A DNA stretch of 64,000 nt from Tetraselmis striata (GCA_006384855.1 VCJN01002777.1:1-64000), one strand, 5' to 3'; shown: positions 44,892-56,810, counted from the first letter of the stretch. The notes: a model not told the origin generated them from the sequence alone. Program-made: numbers and translations.

Positions 44892-45787
44892 TCACTGACG
44901 GCATGTCTCGCTCTCCTTCAGCTCCTGGGCCGTCCGCCGCCTCACCCTGCGCACCCTACCAGCCGCGCGTGCCTTCTCGGAAGCCTCACACACGGCGGCG
45001 CGAGTCGCGTCGTGGAACGCGTCCCTGGCATGGCGGAACTCCGCCCTCTTCGTGGCTGTGGTCGGGCAGGGGACTGCCCGCTGATGGGTCGCCATGCATG
45101 GGTACTTGGGGCCGCACAAAGCCGGGGTGCCGTCGCAGCAACACTCCCAGTCCGTCCGTTGGCCGCAGTCCACGCATGACGGGCGTCCGGCCAGGACACG
45201 CACATGATAGTGCATGTGGCCGCCTCCCGCCACTGCTCGTAGTGCTCCGGTCAACATGGCGACGAGCAAGTCGGCATGTCCCGCAGGTGGCTGCGGGGCG
45301 GGTGGCGCGAGCGCAGCCTCGCTCGCCTCGACAACCCCATCAGCCCGATCAGTCGCCTCGACCACGGCCTCCTCCGCCTCCTGACGCGGCGCACCAGGCG
45401 CATCATCGTCGCCTGGCAGGGCGTCCCCCCCCGCAACGGCGCCGTCGGCGGTGGCCGACGCCGTCGTGGCGGGGTGTTGTGAGGAGGTGGCCCTAGACAT
45501 AGGTGGGGCCGGCACCGCCATGTGTTGCTCCACATGCGGTGCGGTTCCTGACGCGACAGCTCCGTCGCACCAGTACCGGCGCCGGCACCCCACGCACGCC
45601 TGCTGGGCTTACCAACAACCGGCATGTTTCCTTTGGGAGGCGGTTCATCCGCGTCGGAGGTGAGCGGCGGTGCCTGTGTGGGTGTGGATACTGCCCGGCC
45701 ATTAGGGCTCCCGCCGCATGTCGCTCCGCCGACCCACGCCGCGGCGTGTGCTGCGCCCCGCATAGTCGCCTCGAATATAATATACAT
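44892..45787 (-). pseudogene. Cys-rich transposase-like C-terminal fragment
   Basis: The lower frame (45593-44892) ends in a Cys/His cluster: CVDCGQRTDWECCC, then LCGPKYPCMATH. A basic tail with KARAAGRVRRVRRR follows. The spacing resembles the cysteine-rich C-terminal domain of piggyBac-type transposases, but this is by eye only. An upstream frame (45787 on) reads MYIIFEATMRGAAHAA and reaches a plausible donor (GTTG|GTAAGC) near 45610, so two exons are possible. No DDE core is visible. Confidence 0.4.
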
Positions 45788-46124
45788 GACGCGGGGACGG
45801 GGGGGGATTCGTGCGTTTCGTATGTCGGCGGAAAGGCGTGCGAAGCTGCGGCTGGCGAAGGTGGTGGAAGTAAGCGTGGCGGCGTCGGCGGCGTATTACC
45901 GTGCGTGCATGCGTGCGCAACCCCGCGGCAGCAAGCGCCGGACTCGGCGTGTGCCAGCGGCAGAGCTGCGAAGCCATGGACACGGTACGGGATGCCAAGT
46001 CTGGCTAAGCAACTGCCGAGGCTGGCGGCTTAACCCCCATGTCCGGCGGTTGAGGGACGGAAAGTGCGTAGAAGTTGATCGGGAAAGCGGGCATATAAGC
46101 CTGGCTGTGCTAGGTTCCTATTAA
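45786..46124 (+). CDS. Hypothetical basic protein fragment
   Basis: An open frame of about 110 codons starts MTRGRGGIRAFRMSAERRAK and is rich in Arg and Lys. I recognise no family. It contains a G9 run, which makes the frame unreliable. It overlaps nothing else and faces away from the Cys-rich fragment, from which it could be a divergent partner. Confidence 0.25.
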   Translation: MTRGRGGIRAFRMSAERRAKLRLAKVVEVSVAASAAYYRACMRAQPRGSKRRTRRVPAAELRSHGHGTGCQVWLSNCRGWRLNPHVRRLRDGKCVEVDRESGHISLAVLGSY

Positions 46125-46489
46125 GTAATGGCGGTTTGTGCTAAGTAATTCGCAGGGGTAGACCATGCAGCGCAGGTAGGGGGCGGTATAAATGAGGCCG
46201 GGCACATATACTGCTCCACGAAACGACACTGTCGCACGTGTAGTTGAATAGACGCCCCCCCCCCCCCCCCCCCCCCGCCGGGTCGGCCCGCCGACCCGCC
46301 ACGGCATGTAATATTTGTCATGCATCGCCGGGGTATGTGTGAGTGGATGCCCCGCCGCCACATCCCCCCCCCCCCCCCCCCCCCCATTTACACTTGTGCA
46401 CTCATTAAGTTTGGGCTGGTTTCGGAGCAGTACATGTACGTATGTATATACATACAATGGAACGTAGGACCTGCGCGGAAAGAGGCGGG

Positions 46490-47640
46490 GCTGGCGGAGT
46501 GCGTTGGGGGTGCGTAGAGTAGCGTGTTGGTGAGATTCGGGGTGCATCGGACGCCGGATGCCCATCCACCCAGCGTAAAAGACGCCTACGTAATATTCAC
46601 ACTATATATATTCACACGCAAATGTGTGAAAACCGGACATTCCGTGCCGGATGGGTGGGAATACGGCGTCCGATGCAGCCAAAACCCCAGCAACACGCTA
46701 TTCTGTGCACCGCCAATGCACTCCGCCAGCACCGCCTCATTCTCTGTCGATTTCGAAAACGCCTTCACATTACCCACCGCTAATTGCAATTGCCACCGTG
46801 TAATGTAGTCACGATGTGCGCACACAACAACACTTACTACCGGTTCCGACGCGGATGGAGGCGAGGCTTGCGGAGTGCGTTGGGGGTGCGTAGAGTAGCG
46901 TGCTGCAAATAATTGGGGTGCATCGGACGCCGGATGCCCACCCACCCGGCGTAAAAGACGCGTAATATTCACACTTTATTAACACACAAATGTGTGAAAA
47001 CCGGACATTCCGTTCCGGATGGGTGGGAATACGGCGTCCGATGCAGCCAAAACCCCAACAACACGCTATTCTGTGCACCGCCAATGCACTCCGCCAGCAC
47101 CGCCACATTCTCTGTCGATTTCGAAAACGCCTTCACATTATCCACCGCTAATTGCAATTGCCACCGTGTAATGTTGTCACGATGTGCGCACACAACAACA
47201 CTTACTACCGGTTCCGACGCGGATGGAGGCGAGGCTTGCGGAGTGCGTTGGGGGTGCGTAGAGTAGCGTGCTGCAAATAATTGGGTTGCATCGGACGCCG
47301 GATGCCCATCCACCCGGCGAAAAAGACGCGTAATATTCACACTGCTTTATTAACACACAAATGTGTGAAAACCGGACATTCCGTGCCGGATGGGTGGGAA
47401 TACGGCGTCCGATGCAGCCAAAACCCCAACAACACGCTATTCTATGCACCGCCAATGCACTCCGCCAGCACCGCCTCATTCTCTGTCGATTTCGAAAACG
47501 CCTTCACATTATCCACCGCTAATTGCAATTGCCACCGTGTAATGTTGTCACGATGTGCGCACACAACAACACTTACTACCGGTTCCGACGCGGATGGAGG
47601 CGAGGCTTGCGGAGTGCACTTGCGGTGCACAGACTAGCGG
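46490..47640. repeat. Tandem array, about 370-bp unit, three copies
   Basis: The units start near 46544, 46921 and 47289 (periods 377 and 368 bp), with a partial unit before and a decayed end after. Copies are more than 95% alike. Each unit contains two dyads: TGCATCGGACGCCG near its start pairs with CGGCGTCCGATGCA, and GCACCGCCAATGCACTCCGCCAGC pairs with the unit-end GGCGGAGTGCGTTGGGGGTGC. The minus-strand frames of about 100-123 codons are by-products of the array, as far as I can tell. Confidence 0.95.
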
Positions 47641-47907
47641 GAGACTAGACCCATTGTCGCTTATTTACAAGCACGGGCGGTGCTGCCTGACCTGATCGTC
47701 TACGGCCGATATAATATTCACACTATATTAACATCGGTGCACACCGCCGCACACCGCCGCACACCGCCGCACAACGCTGCGCGCGCACATTCGTCGCACA
47801 CATTATCCCGGATTCACTCGCCGTATCCATTACGCCGTGCTACTTCAGCAATAAACATTGCGAAATTACACCGACACAATGCCGCACCGACTAGCTCTTG
47901 ACAATAC

Positions 47908-48654
47908 GTGCATATAATTAGTAATGGCGCGCTGCTCCTCGCCTCCGATGTGTTGTTGACTGCTGCGGAAGGCGGTCGTCGACTGGGTGTTAGTTTCTCC
48001 ACCTCGGCCGCCCCCCCCCCCCCCCCCCCCCCGCGCCCCCCCCCCCCTTCACCGCTCACAGCGCCATGGCCGACCTCGCCCCCCCGGGCAAAAGTGGGCG
48101 GCGAGCCTTGTTGTCTCGCGTGTCCGCGCCGCCGGCATCGAGGAGGACGAGAAAGACATGAGGAAACGCGTGACAAGGTGGGCGCGCAACAAAACACTCC
48201 ATCCTCCGCATTAGCACGCACCCACTCGTGGCTAACTTGTGCCGCGCGCAGGTTCGTCCGGGAGCGCCGTAAGGCCCACTTCAACGCCAAGGCTTCCACA
48301 GTGCCAGCGGCGCAACTCGTGGTGGCCGAGGAGGCCGCATCCTCAGCCGCTTAAAGGCGAAACGATTGTGGCTTGTTGTGGGTGTCTGGGCACAGGGGGC
48401 GTCCCGACGCGAAGGTAAGGAAGCTCATGGCGGCGTCGTCGACGGCACAGCCTCCCGGGGTGGTGAAGACACTGACGGATGACAAGAAGCGGAAGAGGCC
48501 AGTGAAGAAACGCCGAGGTAAGAAACTGACGGTCGCGGAGTCGGAGGCGGAGTCGGAGGCGCAGGCGGAGGCGGAGGCGGAGGCGGAGGCGGAGGCAGCG
48601 AGATCGTCGAAGCGGAGGGTCCCCCGGGCACGCAAGAACAAGAACAAGCAGTAG
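47908..48654 (+). CDS. Hypothetical Lys-rich C-terminal exons
   Basis: Two adjoining frames. The first contains, after an AG acceptor (CGCGCAG at about 48251), RFVRERRKAHFNAKAS and ends at 48354. The second (48373-48654) has GRPDAKVRKLMAAS, a donor-like AAG|GTAAGG, a basic cluster KKRKRPVKKRRGKK that looks like a nuclear localisation signal, a run of EA dipeptides from a GGAGGC repeat, and the end RARKNKNKQ. This could be the tail of a nuclear transposon protein. No family was recognised. Confidence 0.35.
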
Positions 48655-49377
48655 CCCCCGCCCCCTTACCCCCCCCCCCCCCCCAGGCGGGAGCGGCTGG
48701 CGGCGAGGGGGGGCGGGGGGGGGGGGCGGGGCGGGCGTGGTCCCCCCGCCCCCGCACCCCCCCCCCCCCCCCCCCGGGGCCACATTCCCCGATGGCGGCT
48801 GTCGCGAATATTGTAATTCAATCATTCTTCGGCAAACCGCTGCCTGCCCCCGCCCTCCCCCTCGCGAATATTTATGTAACGTGAGCACTCTTTGGCAAAA
48901 CATGGCAGCCACACCGCCCATCTGATGACCTTTGATCGGACGGCTGGCAGGCCCGTTCAGCAGTACTAGCTATAATGTACACAAAATTCCCCAGTGTTCC
49001 CGAATAGTACGGCTGAGATTTGCGCTCCCATGTACTAATAGTCATAGTTATCCACAGGACCACTCGTCATCGTGCCCGGGTACCGGGTACCGGGTACTAG
49101 ATACCCGGTACCGGCGTAATAAATATATCGCGTACTACCCGGTACTACACGGACAACCTTGTACCTTGTACGTTAGTGCCATGTACGCTTCACCGGGCTG
49201 GTACGACTACCAGAAAGATGACAAAAAGGATTTATCGCCCGCCGGCAATAACGCCGGATGTACTCGCACGTAACTGGATGGACGTGCCGCCACCAGCAGC
49301 AGCCTTCACGGATAAATAATAGTCGCTAGTAGTAGTAGTGCTTCGTCACCTGTATGTCACATCTGAATCTCACAGTG

Positions 49378-50195
49378 CCCCCCCCCCCCCCCCCCCCACA
49401 CGCGAACACAATCCATGTTGGTAGACAGGTCAGACACTGGAAGACGAAGGGGAAGAAGGGGGGAGGTAGGCTTCCAGGTACTGGCAAAGGATGTATAGTT
49501 TCAGCAGCGCAGTGCGGAAACGGGTAATGGACAAGCCGAGCCGGCAGTGCTGCGGTGACGGGCCATCAGTTGACGCATTAGGCCACGACTCCCCATATCA
49601 CCCACCAGACATACGCCCATGCGTATGGGCAATTCAAAAGTTAGCGACTGCTTGCCCGCGCGGCCATGATGCCGAGGTGCGGTGGGAGGTCGGCAGGTCG
49701 TCGGCGCCACGCCGGCGCTGCGGAGATCACGTGCCTACATGATCGCCATCCCCCCCCCCCCCCCCCTTCCGAACACAGTCGATATTGGTAGATACTGGAA
49801 GACGAATGGGGAGACGGGAGGGGGGGGCTTACGGATACTGGAAACGGAAGTCTAGTTGAAGCATCGCGGGGCGGAGATGGGTAATGCCGAGGCCGGGCTG
49901 GCAGTGCTGCGCTGGGAAGCGCGCCGGCGCGGCACAAGCGGGGGCGAGCAGTCCGGGCGCGTTGCATCCGCGGACGCAGTATGAGGTGACCGGACTACAC
50001 CGACACACCGGGCGGGCGGGGCGGGGCATGTAACAAGGTGATCATGGACGACCTCAAGGTGCGATCACCTTATTAGCAACGTGCGGTCACCTTGTTAGCA
50101 ACGTGCGGTCACCTTGTTAGCTTACCTTGTCTACCTTGTTAGCTTACGCCCGGGACCGTCATCTAACAAGACGATTATCTTGATGAGCTGTGAGG
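49378..50195 (-). repeat. Repeat family W, copy 2
   Basis: Inverted partner of 37537-38381, with shorter homopolymers (C20 at 49378 against G38 at 38344). It directly adjoins the end of the YR element at about 50200. Confidence 0.88.
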
Positions 50196-50634
50196 TATGT
50201 CTGGCTGAATCAGCAAGTGAGACTATTCAGCGACAATTCCTTACTTGTACGGTAGTCCAAGTATATGCTGTAAAATGATGCTGTGAAAAGGGGTCGCCGC
50301 GGTGCGGGGGCAGTCCGCCGACCCGGGGCCCGGCGTCCGTCGACGGACGGGCGACGGTCGAACGACGGCGTCCGGCGTCCGGTGCCGGTACATGCGGCGG
50401 GCATGGCGATTCGCGGCGTGCCCGCCCCGTAGACCTGACGACCGGCCCGACCTGCGCGCGGCCTCGTGCGGGATGCGGGCCGCCTGTAGGCGGCTTGTAC
50501 TGTATTGCTGATCTTGTGGTGCTGCTTTTTCTTTTTTCTGAAGTAGTTTAGATCATTTCAAAGTTGAGTCTGGTTTTGCCAGTCTTGAGCGAACGGAGAG
50601 AGCGGTGGATTGACGGAGAAGAGGTAGCGCCAAG

Positions 50635-52207
50635 TCATGAAGGAGGCACTGGGAAGGCCACGGCTGCGGAGTCCTGTTGGACTTGGAAGTGGCGTAGGGG
50701 GGCGATGTTTCCAAAGAAGAACCATGCGCCAGGTGAAGGAAGAACGTTGGGGTCGATGTAGTCCATAACGACGTCAGAGTTAGTGGCCCAACCGCCTCGG
50801 TAGCGAATGTGGGACAACGGTACCCCGATGGCGTTCGTTGCAGAGGCTGCGCCCTTGCGAAGACTGTGCGAGGTCCAGGAGGTTCCAGCGGGGGGGGGGC
50901 AGCGTTGACTAGACGGACGGCTGTGGTCAACCAGTCTGACATTGTAGCCGCAGTCCAGGATTGTGACTGCTCGTTTGATCTGACAGCCCAGAAGTTTGAC
51001 ACAGCCAACCCAACAGTAACAAGGGGAACTGACTGGACGTGGTCGAGGAAGTGGTGCAGGAGACGCGCCACTCGGGGGTGCTCTGACACGGGGAGGAGAA
51101 GTACGCGTAGGTCGTCGGGTCCCCGTCGACCAGCGCGACCCTTCTCTCGGTACACTTGCAAAGTGATGTTGTAGGCGTCGACGTGCACGTCTCGCACTCG
51201 ACAGGACACGCCAGTGAGGCCCCTGGCAAAGAACATGAAGTTGACAACCGAGGCCATGAGGGCTCGGAAGTCGTGGTGGTACTCTGGGTAGGGAGCAGAC
51301 ACAATCAGCTCGGCTTTTGTGACGAAGCGGTAAGCTACATTCGCAGGCAGAGGGACACGTAAGGGGGCAGCGTCCAGTCGACGCTGGCGCAGCATCAGCC
51401 CACGCCTTGCTGAAGTCAGGTGTAGGCTGTCCTTAGCGATTGGGTCGAGGTTGTGCAGCTCGAAGAAGGTGTTGATTGCAGACAAAAATAAGGCTGCAGC
51501 GACTTAGCTGCAATGTGTCCTCGCTCGCCGATCCAAGCAACATACCGAACGACAGTGGCAGTAGTCGCTTCCAGCGGGCTGATGTTCTCGGAGTCGTGGC
51601 AGAACTCTGCGAATTGAGACAGCCGGCCGGCGTAGCTCTTGAGTGTCTGAGCGCTGAGGGAGCTGGAGAGTAAGTCGAGCGTCCGTTGGCCCAGCTCGTC
51701 TGAGCCGAACGCGTCCTGCAGCCGGGATCGCAATGAAGCAGCCCAGGGAGCGACAGCTTCGGGCTCGTCAATCACGTAAGTGCGCCGTTTTACCGATAGA
51801 GTTCCACCGGTGCGACTACTGTTCGCAAAGTACTCGGCAGCAACGGTTAGGTTCCCGGCGGTTGGCCGGTAGCTGCTGGACGGGTTTGCAGTAGCAACGG
51901 TACGGGTTTGCGGGGCTAGGTTCAGGTAAGAGGGCCGCCCCGCGCGCCCTTCGCGCTCGTAGCGCCTGTCACGCGCGTAACGTACCCGTGCGAAACTTGG
52001 TCGTTGCGAACCAGTTGTAACACGTAGTGTAACAACCGACGGACGCAGAGGTGATGAAAAGAAAGCGGTTGGTTGAGCCGCCATGTGCAGGTGTGTGGAT
52101 GGTTGAGCCACACGCGGCTGTAGTTGTAAGAAGCGCCGCACCGAGGAAGGTCTAAAGGAAGTCTGTAAGGTGGGGGGGGGGGTCAGGTCCTGACACAGGG
52201 CGCTCAT
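50635..52207 (-). pseudogene. Tyrosine recombinase, two frame breaks
   Basis: A site-specific DNA recombinase that would integrate the element. From the ATG at 52207: a variable N-terminus, then a SAM-like core-binding part (LLSSSLSAQTLKSYAGRLSQ, ATVVRYVAWIGERG). The frame shifts at a T5 run near 51490 and continues with INTFFELHNLDPIAKDSLHL and NFMFFARGLTGVS, which holds the first catalytic Arg. It shifts again at a G10 run (50890-50899 on +) into TSHSLRKGAAS (His-x-x-Arg), RYRGGWATNSD and VVMDYID with the Tyr nucleophile. So all catalytic residues R, HxxR, W and Y are present across three frames. Both breaks lie in homopolymers and may be sequencing errors. Confidence 0.85.
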
Positions 52208-52301
52208 CCCGCTGTTGAGCTGCAAGGGTGTGTCTTGCGGCGGTCACCGAAAGGTGGCCTCGCAAAGCTCCAGCAGCACCGACGGAAGGCGCCCCACACC
52301 G

Positions 52302-53162
52302 TCACTCGTGCTCACCTTCGCGGCCACGCCCGCGTCCCCCGCCTCGTCCTCGCCCACGCCCACGTCCACGACCTGCAGCTGCAGCCGCCACTCGAGCAGT
52401 AGCGGTCGCCTTTGCGCTGCTGGCAACGGTCGCCTCGAAGACTCGGCGCTCGTAGTCCCTCATGAGGTCCCCAAAAATCGCAGAACCCATATGCTCCGAA
52501 GCAGGCTGAAAGTGCTGGGCTCGCAGCACGTCTAGAACACCTTGGTCACCGTGCACACGCTTGATCTCATTTAGCCTCCGCAGGAAGGCGAAACGAAACC
52601 GAAACGCCTTGTCGATGGCCTCGGCGTGGTTCCGAGCCCTCGCGAGGTAAGGGGTGAAGTCCTGGTTGGTGACAGGGACGTAGGGCAGCAGCTCGTCGAG
52701 AGCCACGAAAAGTGCGGCCATGTGGGCCCCGAAACACAACATCCACAAATACTCCTCTTGGGCCGGCAGACGCCGGTCATCCTGCTTGAGGTACTCGTTC
52801 GTTAGGTCGGTGCTCAGGGGAAAGAGTCCAGGCACTCGGCTGACCGGTCGAACGGCCTCGTAACCATACTCTGCTCTCTGCAGTAGTTCTGGCACCGCGA
52901 GGTAATCATCCTCAGCACTCGCGGATTTTGCTCCGACACGGCCGCTCTGGGCTAGCTCTAGCAAGTCGGGGCGCTCTGCGGCTCCCCCGCTGCCTGTCGG
53001 CTGTCTCGCGACGCGCTGCCCGAAGCCGGAGCCATGTGCCCCCTCTCCATCAGCAACGCGCTCACGAGCCGTCAATTGAGCTACAGTTGTAGCTAGCGCT
53101 CGCACATCTGCTTGCAACGACTCCGGCGCCGGCTCCGCGACGGGTTCTTCTCCATCTAGCAT
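52302..53162 (-). CDS. Gag-like ORF of the YR element
   Basis: An intact frame from the ATG at 53162 (MLDGEEPVAEPAPESLQADV), about 286 residues. A helical N-terminal part is followed by RRLPAQEEYLWMLCFGAHMA and a helix-rich middle. The tail is a Gly-Arg repeat (RGRGRGRGRGGGRGRG) of the kind that binds nucleic acid in Gag-like proteins. The position ahead of the recombinase matches ORF1 of DIRS-like elements. I know no closer relative. Confidence 0.6.
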   Translation of the reverse strand: MLDGEEPVAEPAPESLQADVRALATTVAQLTARERVADGEGAHGSGFGQRVARQPTGSGGAAERPDLLELAQSGRVGAKSASAEDDYLAVPELLQRAEYGYEAVRPVSRVPGLFPLSTDLTNEYLKQDDRRLPAQEEYLWMLCFGAHMAALFVALDELLPYVPVTNQDFTPYLARARNHAEAIDKAFRFRFAFLRRLNEIKRVHGDQGVLDVLRAQHFQPASEHMGSAIFGDLMRDYERRVFEATVASSAKATATARVAAAAAGRGRGRGRGRGGGRGRGREGEHE

Positions 53163-53746
53163 GGTAACGCACGGACGTACGGACGAGAATATCACATTCG
53201 GGTGGTGAGCCGGGTGTGGTCTTGAACAACCTGGGGTGACCTTGCTCGCAACTGGTTACGAGACAGTTTTTACATCGCTGTGTGGAACGCAGCGAAAACT
53301 GAAGATGGCATGCTCAGCTGTTCTGGCTGCTTTTATGTCTACTCGTGCTGCAGCCAAAAAGGGCGCAACAACAGATGCCTAGTTCCCGTACCACTGAGCA
53401 GCACTTGTAGCTAAAAGCGGTTAGGTCAAGGGAGGAAACCCCATAAACTAGTTTAGATCATAATACAACTTCTAGCGGTGGGTTGGGTGCTGGCCTTTTT
53501 GTAATGCACACCAGTAGTCGGCGGCATGCTTTTACGCGGCTTGCAGATTTACTCTGTTTTACAAATTAATACTTCTCTGAAAAATATAGATTATTGACAA
53601 ATCTAACGCTAAAAGCAGTATTGCCCGGAAACAACAGTATTACAAGATCAACACTACAAGCCGGCTAAAAGCGGCCCGCATCCATGCTCAACCCAATAAG
53701 AGGTAGGGGCACCGCCACGAATCCCCGGCGCGAAGCGCCGCTTAGT

Positions 53747-56700
53747 ACTCCGATTCGTGGGTGTATAGACTCCCAATGATGATGCTGTGAGAGGATGGCC
53801 AAACCCTACAAGACCTAGTAATATTAAATCAGTGACCACGGTAGAACAAATACTACAGTCCGCCCCCTCGTAAGTCTTGCCATGTACGTATCTGTCCATA
53901 TCGCCACGTCAGCACCGGCGGCGCCGACCGCCGAGTGCGTGGTACAGTGGCGCAGTTTTATAATGTAATTAACTTAGAACATTCATCAACGGCTTGAGAT
54001 GTGTTCGGGGGCGGAGGGGGGGCTGCATGTTACACTCATGCTTCCGCTCTGCGCTGATACGAACCCTGCCGGGGGCCTCGGTGGAAATACGCTTGCCCAC
54101 AAAAGTCTTGCCCCACTTGTCAAGCATCAATTGTAGATTGGCCCATTATGCGCCCTCAATTTGGTTTCCGGCCGTGCGCCCTTCCATGTGTCATACGTGA
54201 ACACGACATCATGCGTGGGGGGAGTCCTAAGTGGCGTTTGTTGTGTTAGCCATACGTGTGCGTGGCATTGTTCGGGGTTGGTAATGAATTTGATAACCCT
54301 ATGTCACGAGGACACGGATTTTTACATCGCACGTATATGCGTTCGTTCTACATGTACGGATGCACGCCAAGAGTTACCTCTACCATCGTAGAGCACATTC
54401 ACAAAGGTGCGCTCTCCCCACAGTCGGCATGCAAGCAAGTGAGCAGTTCCTGCATAACGGCCAATACTGCGATAAAGGCTTGCTCCAAAACCAGCCCATT
54501 GAAAGTTGTTGTCCGCATTCAATGCGCCCTCCGTGGCGCCACAAGCCACTTCCGCAAAGCACGCCACCTAGGACTCTCATAAGGGCAAGGCAAACGTTAA
54601 GCTCCCCACGGTCGACACGGCCGAATGATAGGGTAGTGCTCCGCCGTGCCAACCGCAGTAGGCAATATTGCACCATACAGGTTTTCAATGACCCCATGCT
54701 AGTCCGCCAAGTGCTTTTCGAGGACACGCCTCCGGGTGCGCCTTTCAAGCCACCATGCACTAGACTCGTCGGCATAAGCGAGACTCCCTCACCGCTGACC
54801 CTCATGCGCGAGACATCATCTCCCCCCTACCCTCGTCGGGGTCAACCCCTCCGGCTCTACTATGTTCTTCTACATCACAAATCTACACCGACACTAATGC
54901 GCCCTAGAGCCATGCTTCATCCCATACTGCGCAGGGTGCACCCCCCGAGTCAGCGGGTGGGTCCATATGGTCACCTGCTAGGGCATCGTTCAGGGTATGT
55001 GGTAGGGCTCGCCATCAATACGCTCCCATATTCTGCTGTTGGGCTGCGCCTAGCGGGCCCCTAAGCGGGAGAAATCCGCCCGCGCGGGGCGAGTACATCG
55101 CCTTTTTATCGGGATGCGGGTCGCGCGGTAAGCCACTGTACTAGGGTTTGTAGGAGAACCTAAAAATATTAGCATCCCCTCCAGAATATATGGAGAATTT
55201 TGCAGCGCTTTATTCCCTTGAACAATGGTGTTGATACTACTTTACACAGTACACCAGCCGCCGACAAAAAATATTATGGAGGGGGTTTCAATCATAGGAG
55301 GGGGGGTTCCTAAAACACAATCACAATTATGATTGGCCTAAGGGAATCGCTACAGTATTAGGCAGAAGTTGTCATTCGTCAACAAAACGCGCGCGCGGGA
55401 TGCGCCCACTGTAGAAACCGCGGCACCCGCCGATAAAACCGGGCCTTTCTCCGACGTTCCAGCACATACATGTAGCTGAACCAAGGTTATGAATCGCAAA
55501 TGAAAGGAGCGCGCGGGGCGCGCGCAATAAGCCCTCGAACGCGCAATACGTTCGCTGCGGCCTCCTCCTCCGGCCACGCATCGTCATAACCGTGCTCGAC
55601 AACTCTTGTCTGGAGACGTGCGGGCTGAGCCGGGCGGCTTGAGCGCTGCGCAGCTGCAGCAGTTGCTCTTATTGTTTTAATTGGGACGATGGCCGGCCTG
55701 CCGGCAGCTAAGCCCGAAGCTTAAGGCTAAGACCGCCGTGATCGGGGAACGGGGGAGAATTCTGACCGTCCGCAATGCCACTTGCAGCCAACCATCTGTG
55801 CCACGGCAAGGCGACATGATGGTTACTCATTGGCGTGTCGTCAGCTGCACATGATATACTGAATGTGGCATACAAGGGGAGGCAGAGCAGCTCACCGCCT
55901 TCTGGTAGTCTCCTCTAATGTGACGACTCGCTCCTCATCAGCTCGCGATGGAAGCACCATGTGGCAACATCCGTGCCAAGAGAAGAAGCACCTCTGCTTC
56001 TGGCAGCAGTCCGGCTCCTTGCAGCGCACAATTCCACGCAGCCGTCTAATGCCTCCGAGCGTTATTCTGAAATCGTGTCTGATTGCCAACTACACGAGCA
56101 CGGGACGACACGGCAGTGGCAGCACATCGCACGGATTTTGTAAAACCCGAATTTTTAATGCGCACCACCGCGCGCCGATGCGAAGTTCCGACTTGAAGCA
56201 CATGGCACTGCTACAAGTACGAGCCTACTAGCCGCAACACCAGACTACCGGCCGCACAGGTGAAGCGGGCACGGGCAACGGCAGCGTCGCGGGTGGAACG
56301 GACGGAGGTGGCACGGTGATGGTGGCGGCGGGCGCGGCGGGTGCAGGTGCGGGCGGCGGGGGCGGCACCGCGCATGCCCTATACGGTCACTGTGGCAACG
56401 CAAGCGGATGGGCGAGCACCTCGCGCAGTATTAGCCTCCCGGACTGCCTCGTAATTATATTATAATTGCCCGTTATCGCGATCTTCCCACGGAATGGGCG
56501 TGTAATCGCCGTATCTACCGTGTAATCGCCACTTTTTTGCTAGGCCCGGCAGTCGCATTGGCGTGCTTGGCTCGCACGGGTTCCATAAAACACTATATGA
56601 AGATACTAGTAGCATGTTGTCTATCCCCATAGTACATTGAACCCACATCGCGCCTTGCGCGGCTACCCGTAATCATCTGCACTTTCGCCATACTGCATTT

Positions 56701-56810
56701 TAACGCCTCATCACAAGCTCCGTGACGACGCGCAACGGCCTAGGTCTCATGCTGGCGACTGAAGTGCTGGACATTTTACCATGCATATCAGCAACGCGTG
56801 ACTAGCGCCA
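53747..56810. other. Stretch without supported genes
   Basis: Apart from the dispersed repeat at 55165-55345 I recognise no gene. A minus-strand frame at 54.3-54.8 kb and a plus-strand frame at 54.36-55.06 kb overlap each other and show no domain. 56.28-56.39 kb is a Gly/Ala-coding GC-rich stretch. Confidence 0.5.
55165..55345 (+). repeat. Dispersed repeat, copy 2
   Basis: Direct relative of 6165-6345. Confidence 0.75.

Larger units (their letters stand above)
50205..53746 (-). mobile_element. Tyrosine-recombinase element without reverse transcriptase
   Basis: The ends were found by comparison with the deleted copy (6559-7074 plus 13767-13895). In coding direction it has a left end with a GGCGCTTCGCGCC hairpin and the CCCCTACCTCTT block, then a Gag-like ORF, a tyrosine recombinase (two frame breaks), and a right end inverted with respect to part of the left (GCGGGATGCGGGCCGC). 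Inverted subterminal repeats plus Gag and a YR gene recall DIRS-type retroelements, but no RT or RNase H is present in its 3.5 kb. Confidence 0.8.

Noticed and set aside
54360-55064. 234-codon + strand ORF near 54.7 kb and its minus-strand overlap
   Set aside because: No recognisable domain, no splice context, and equally long frames on both strands; not supported as a gene.
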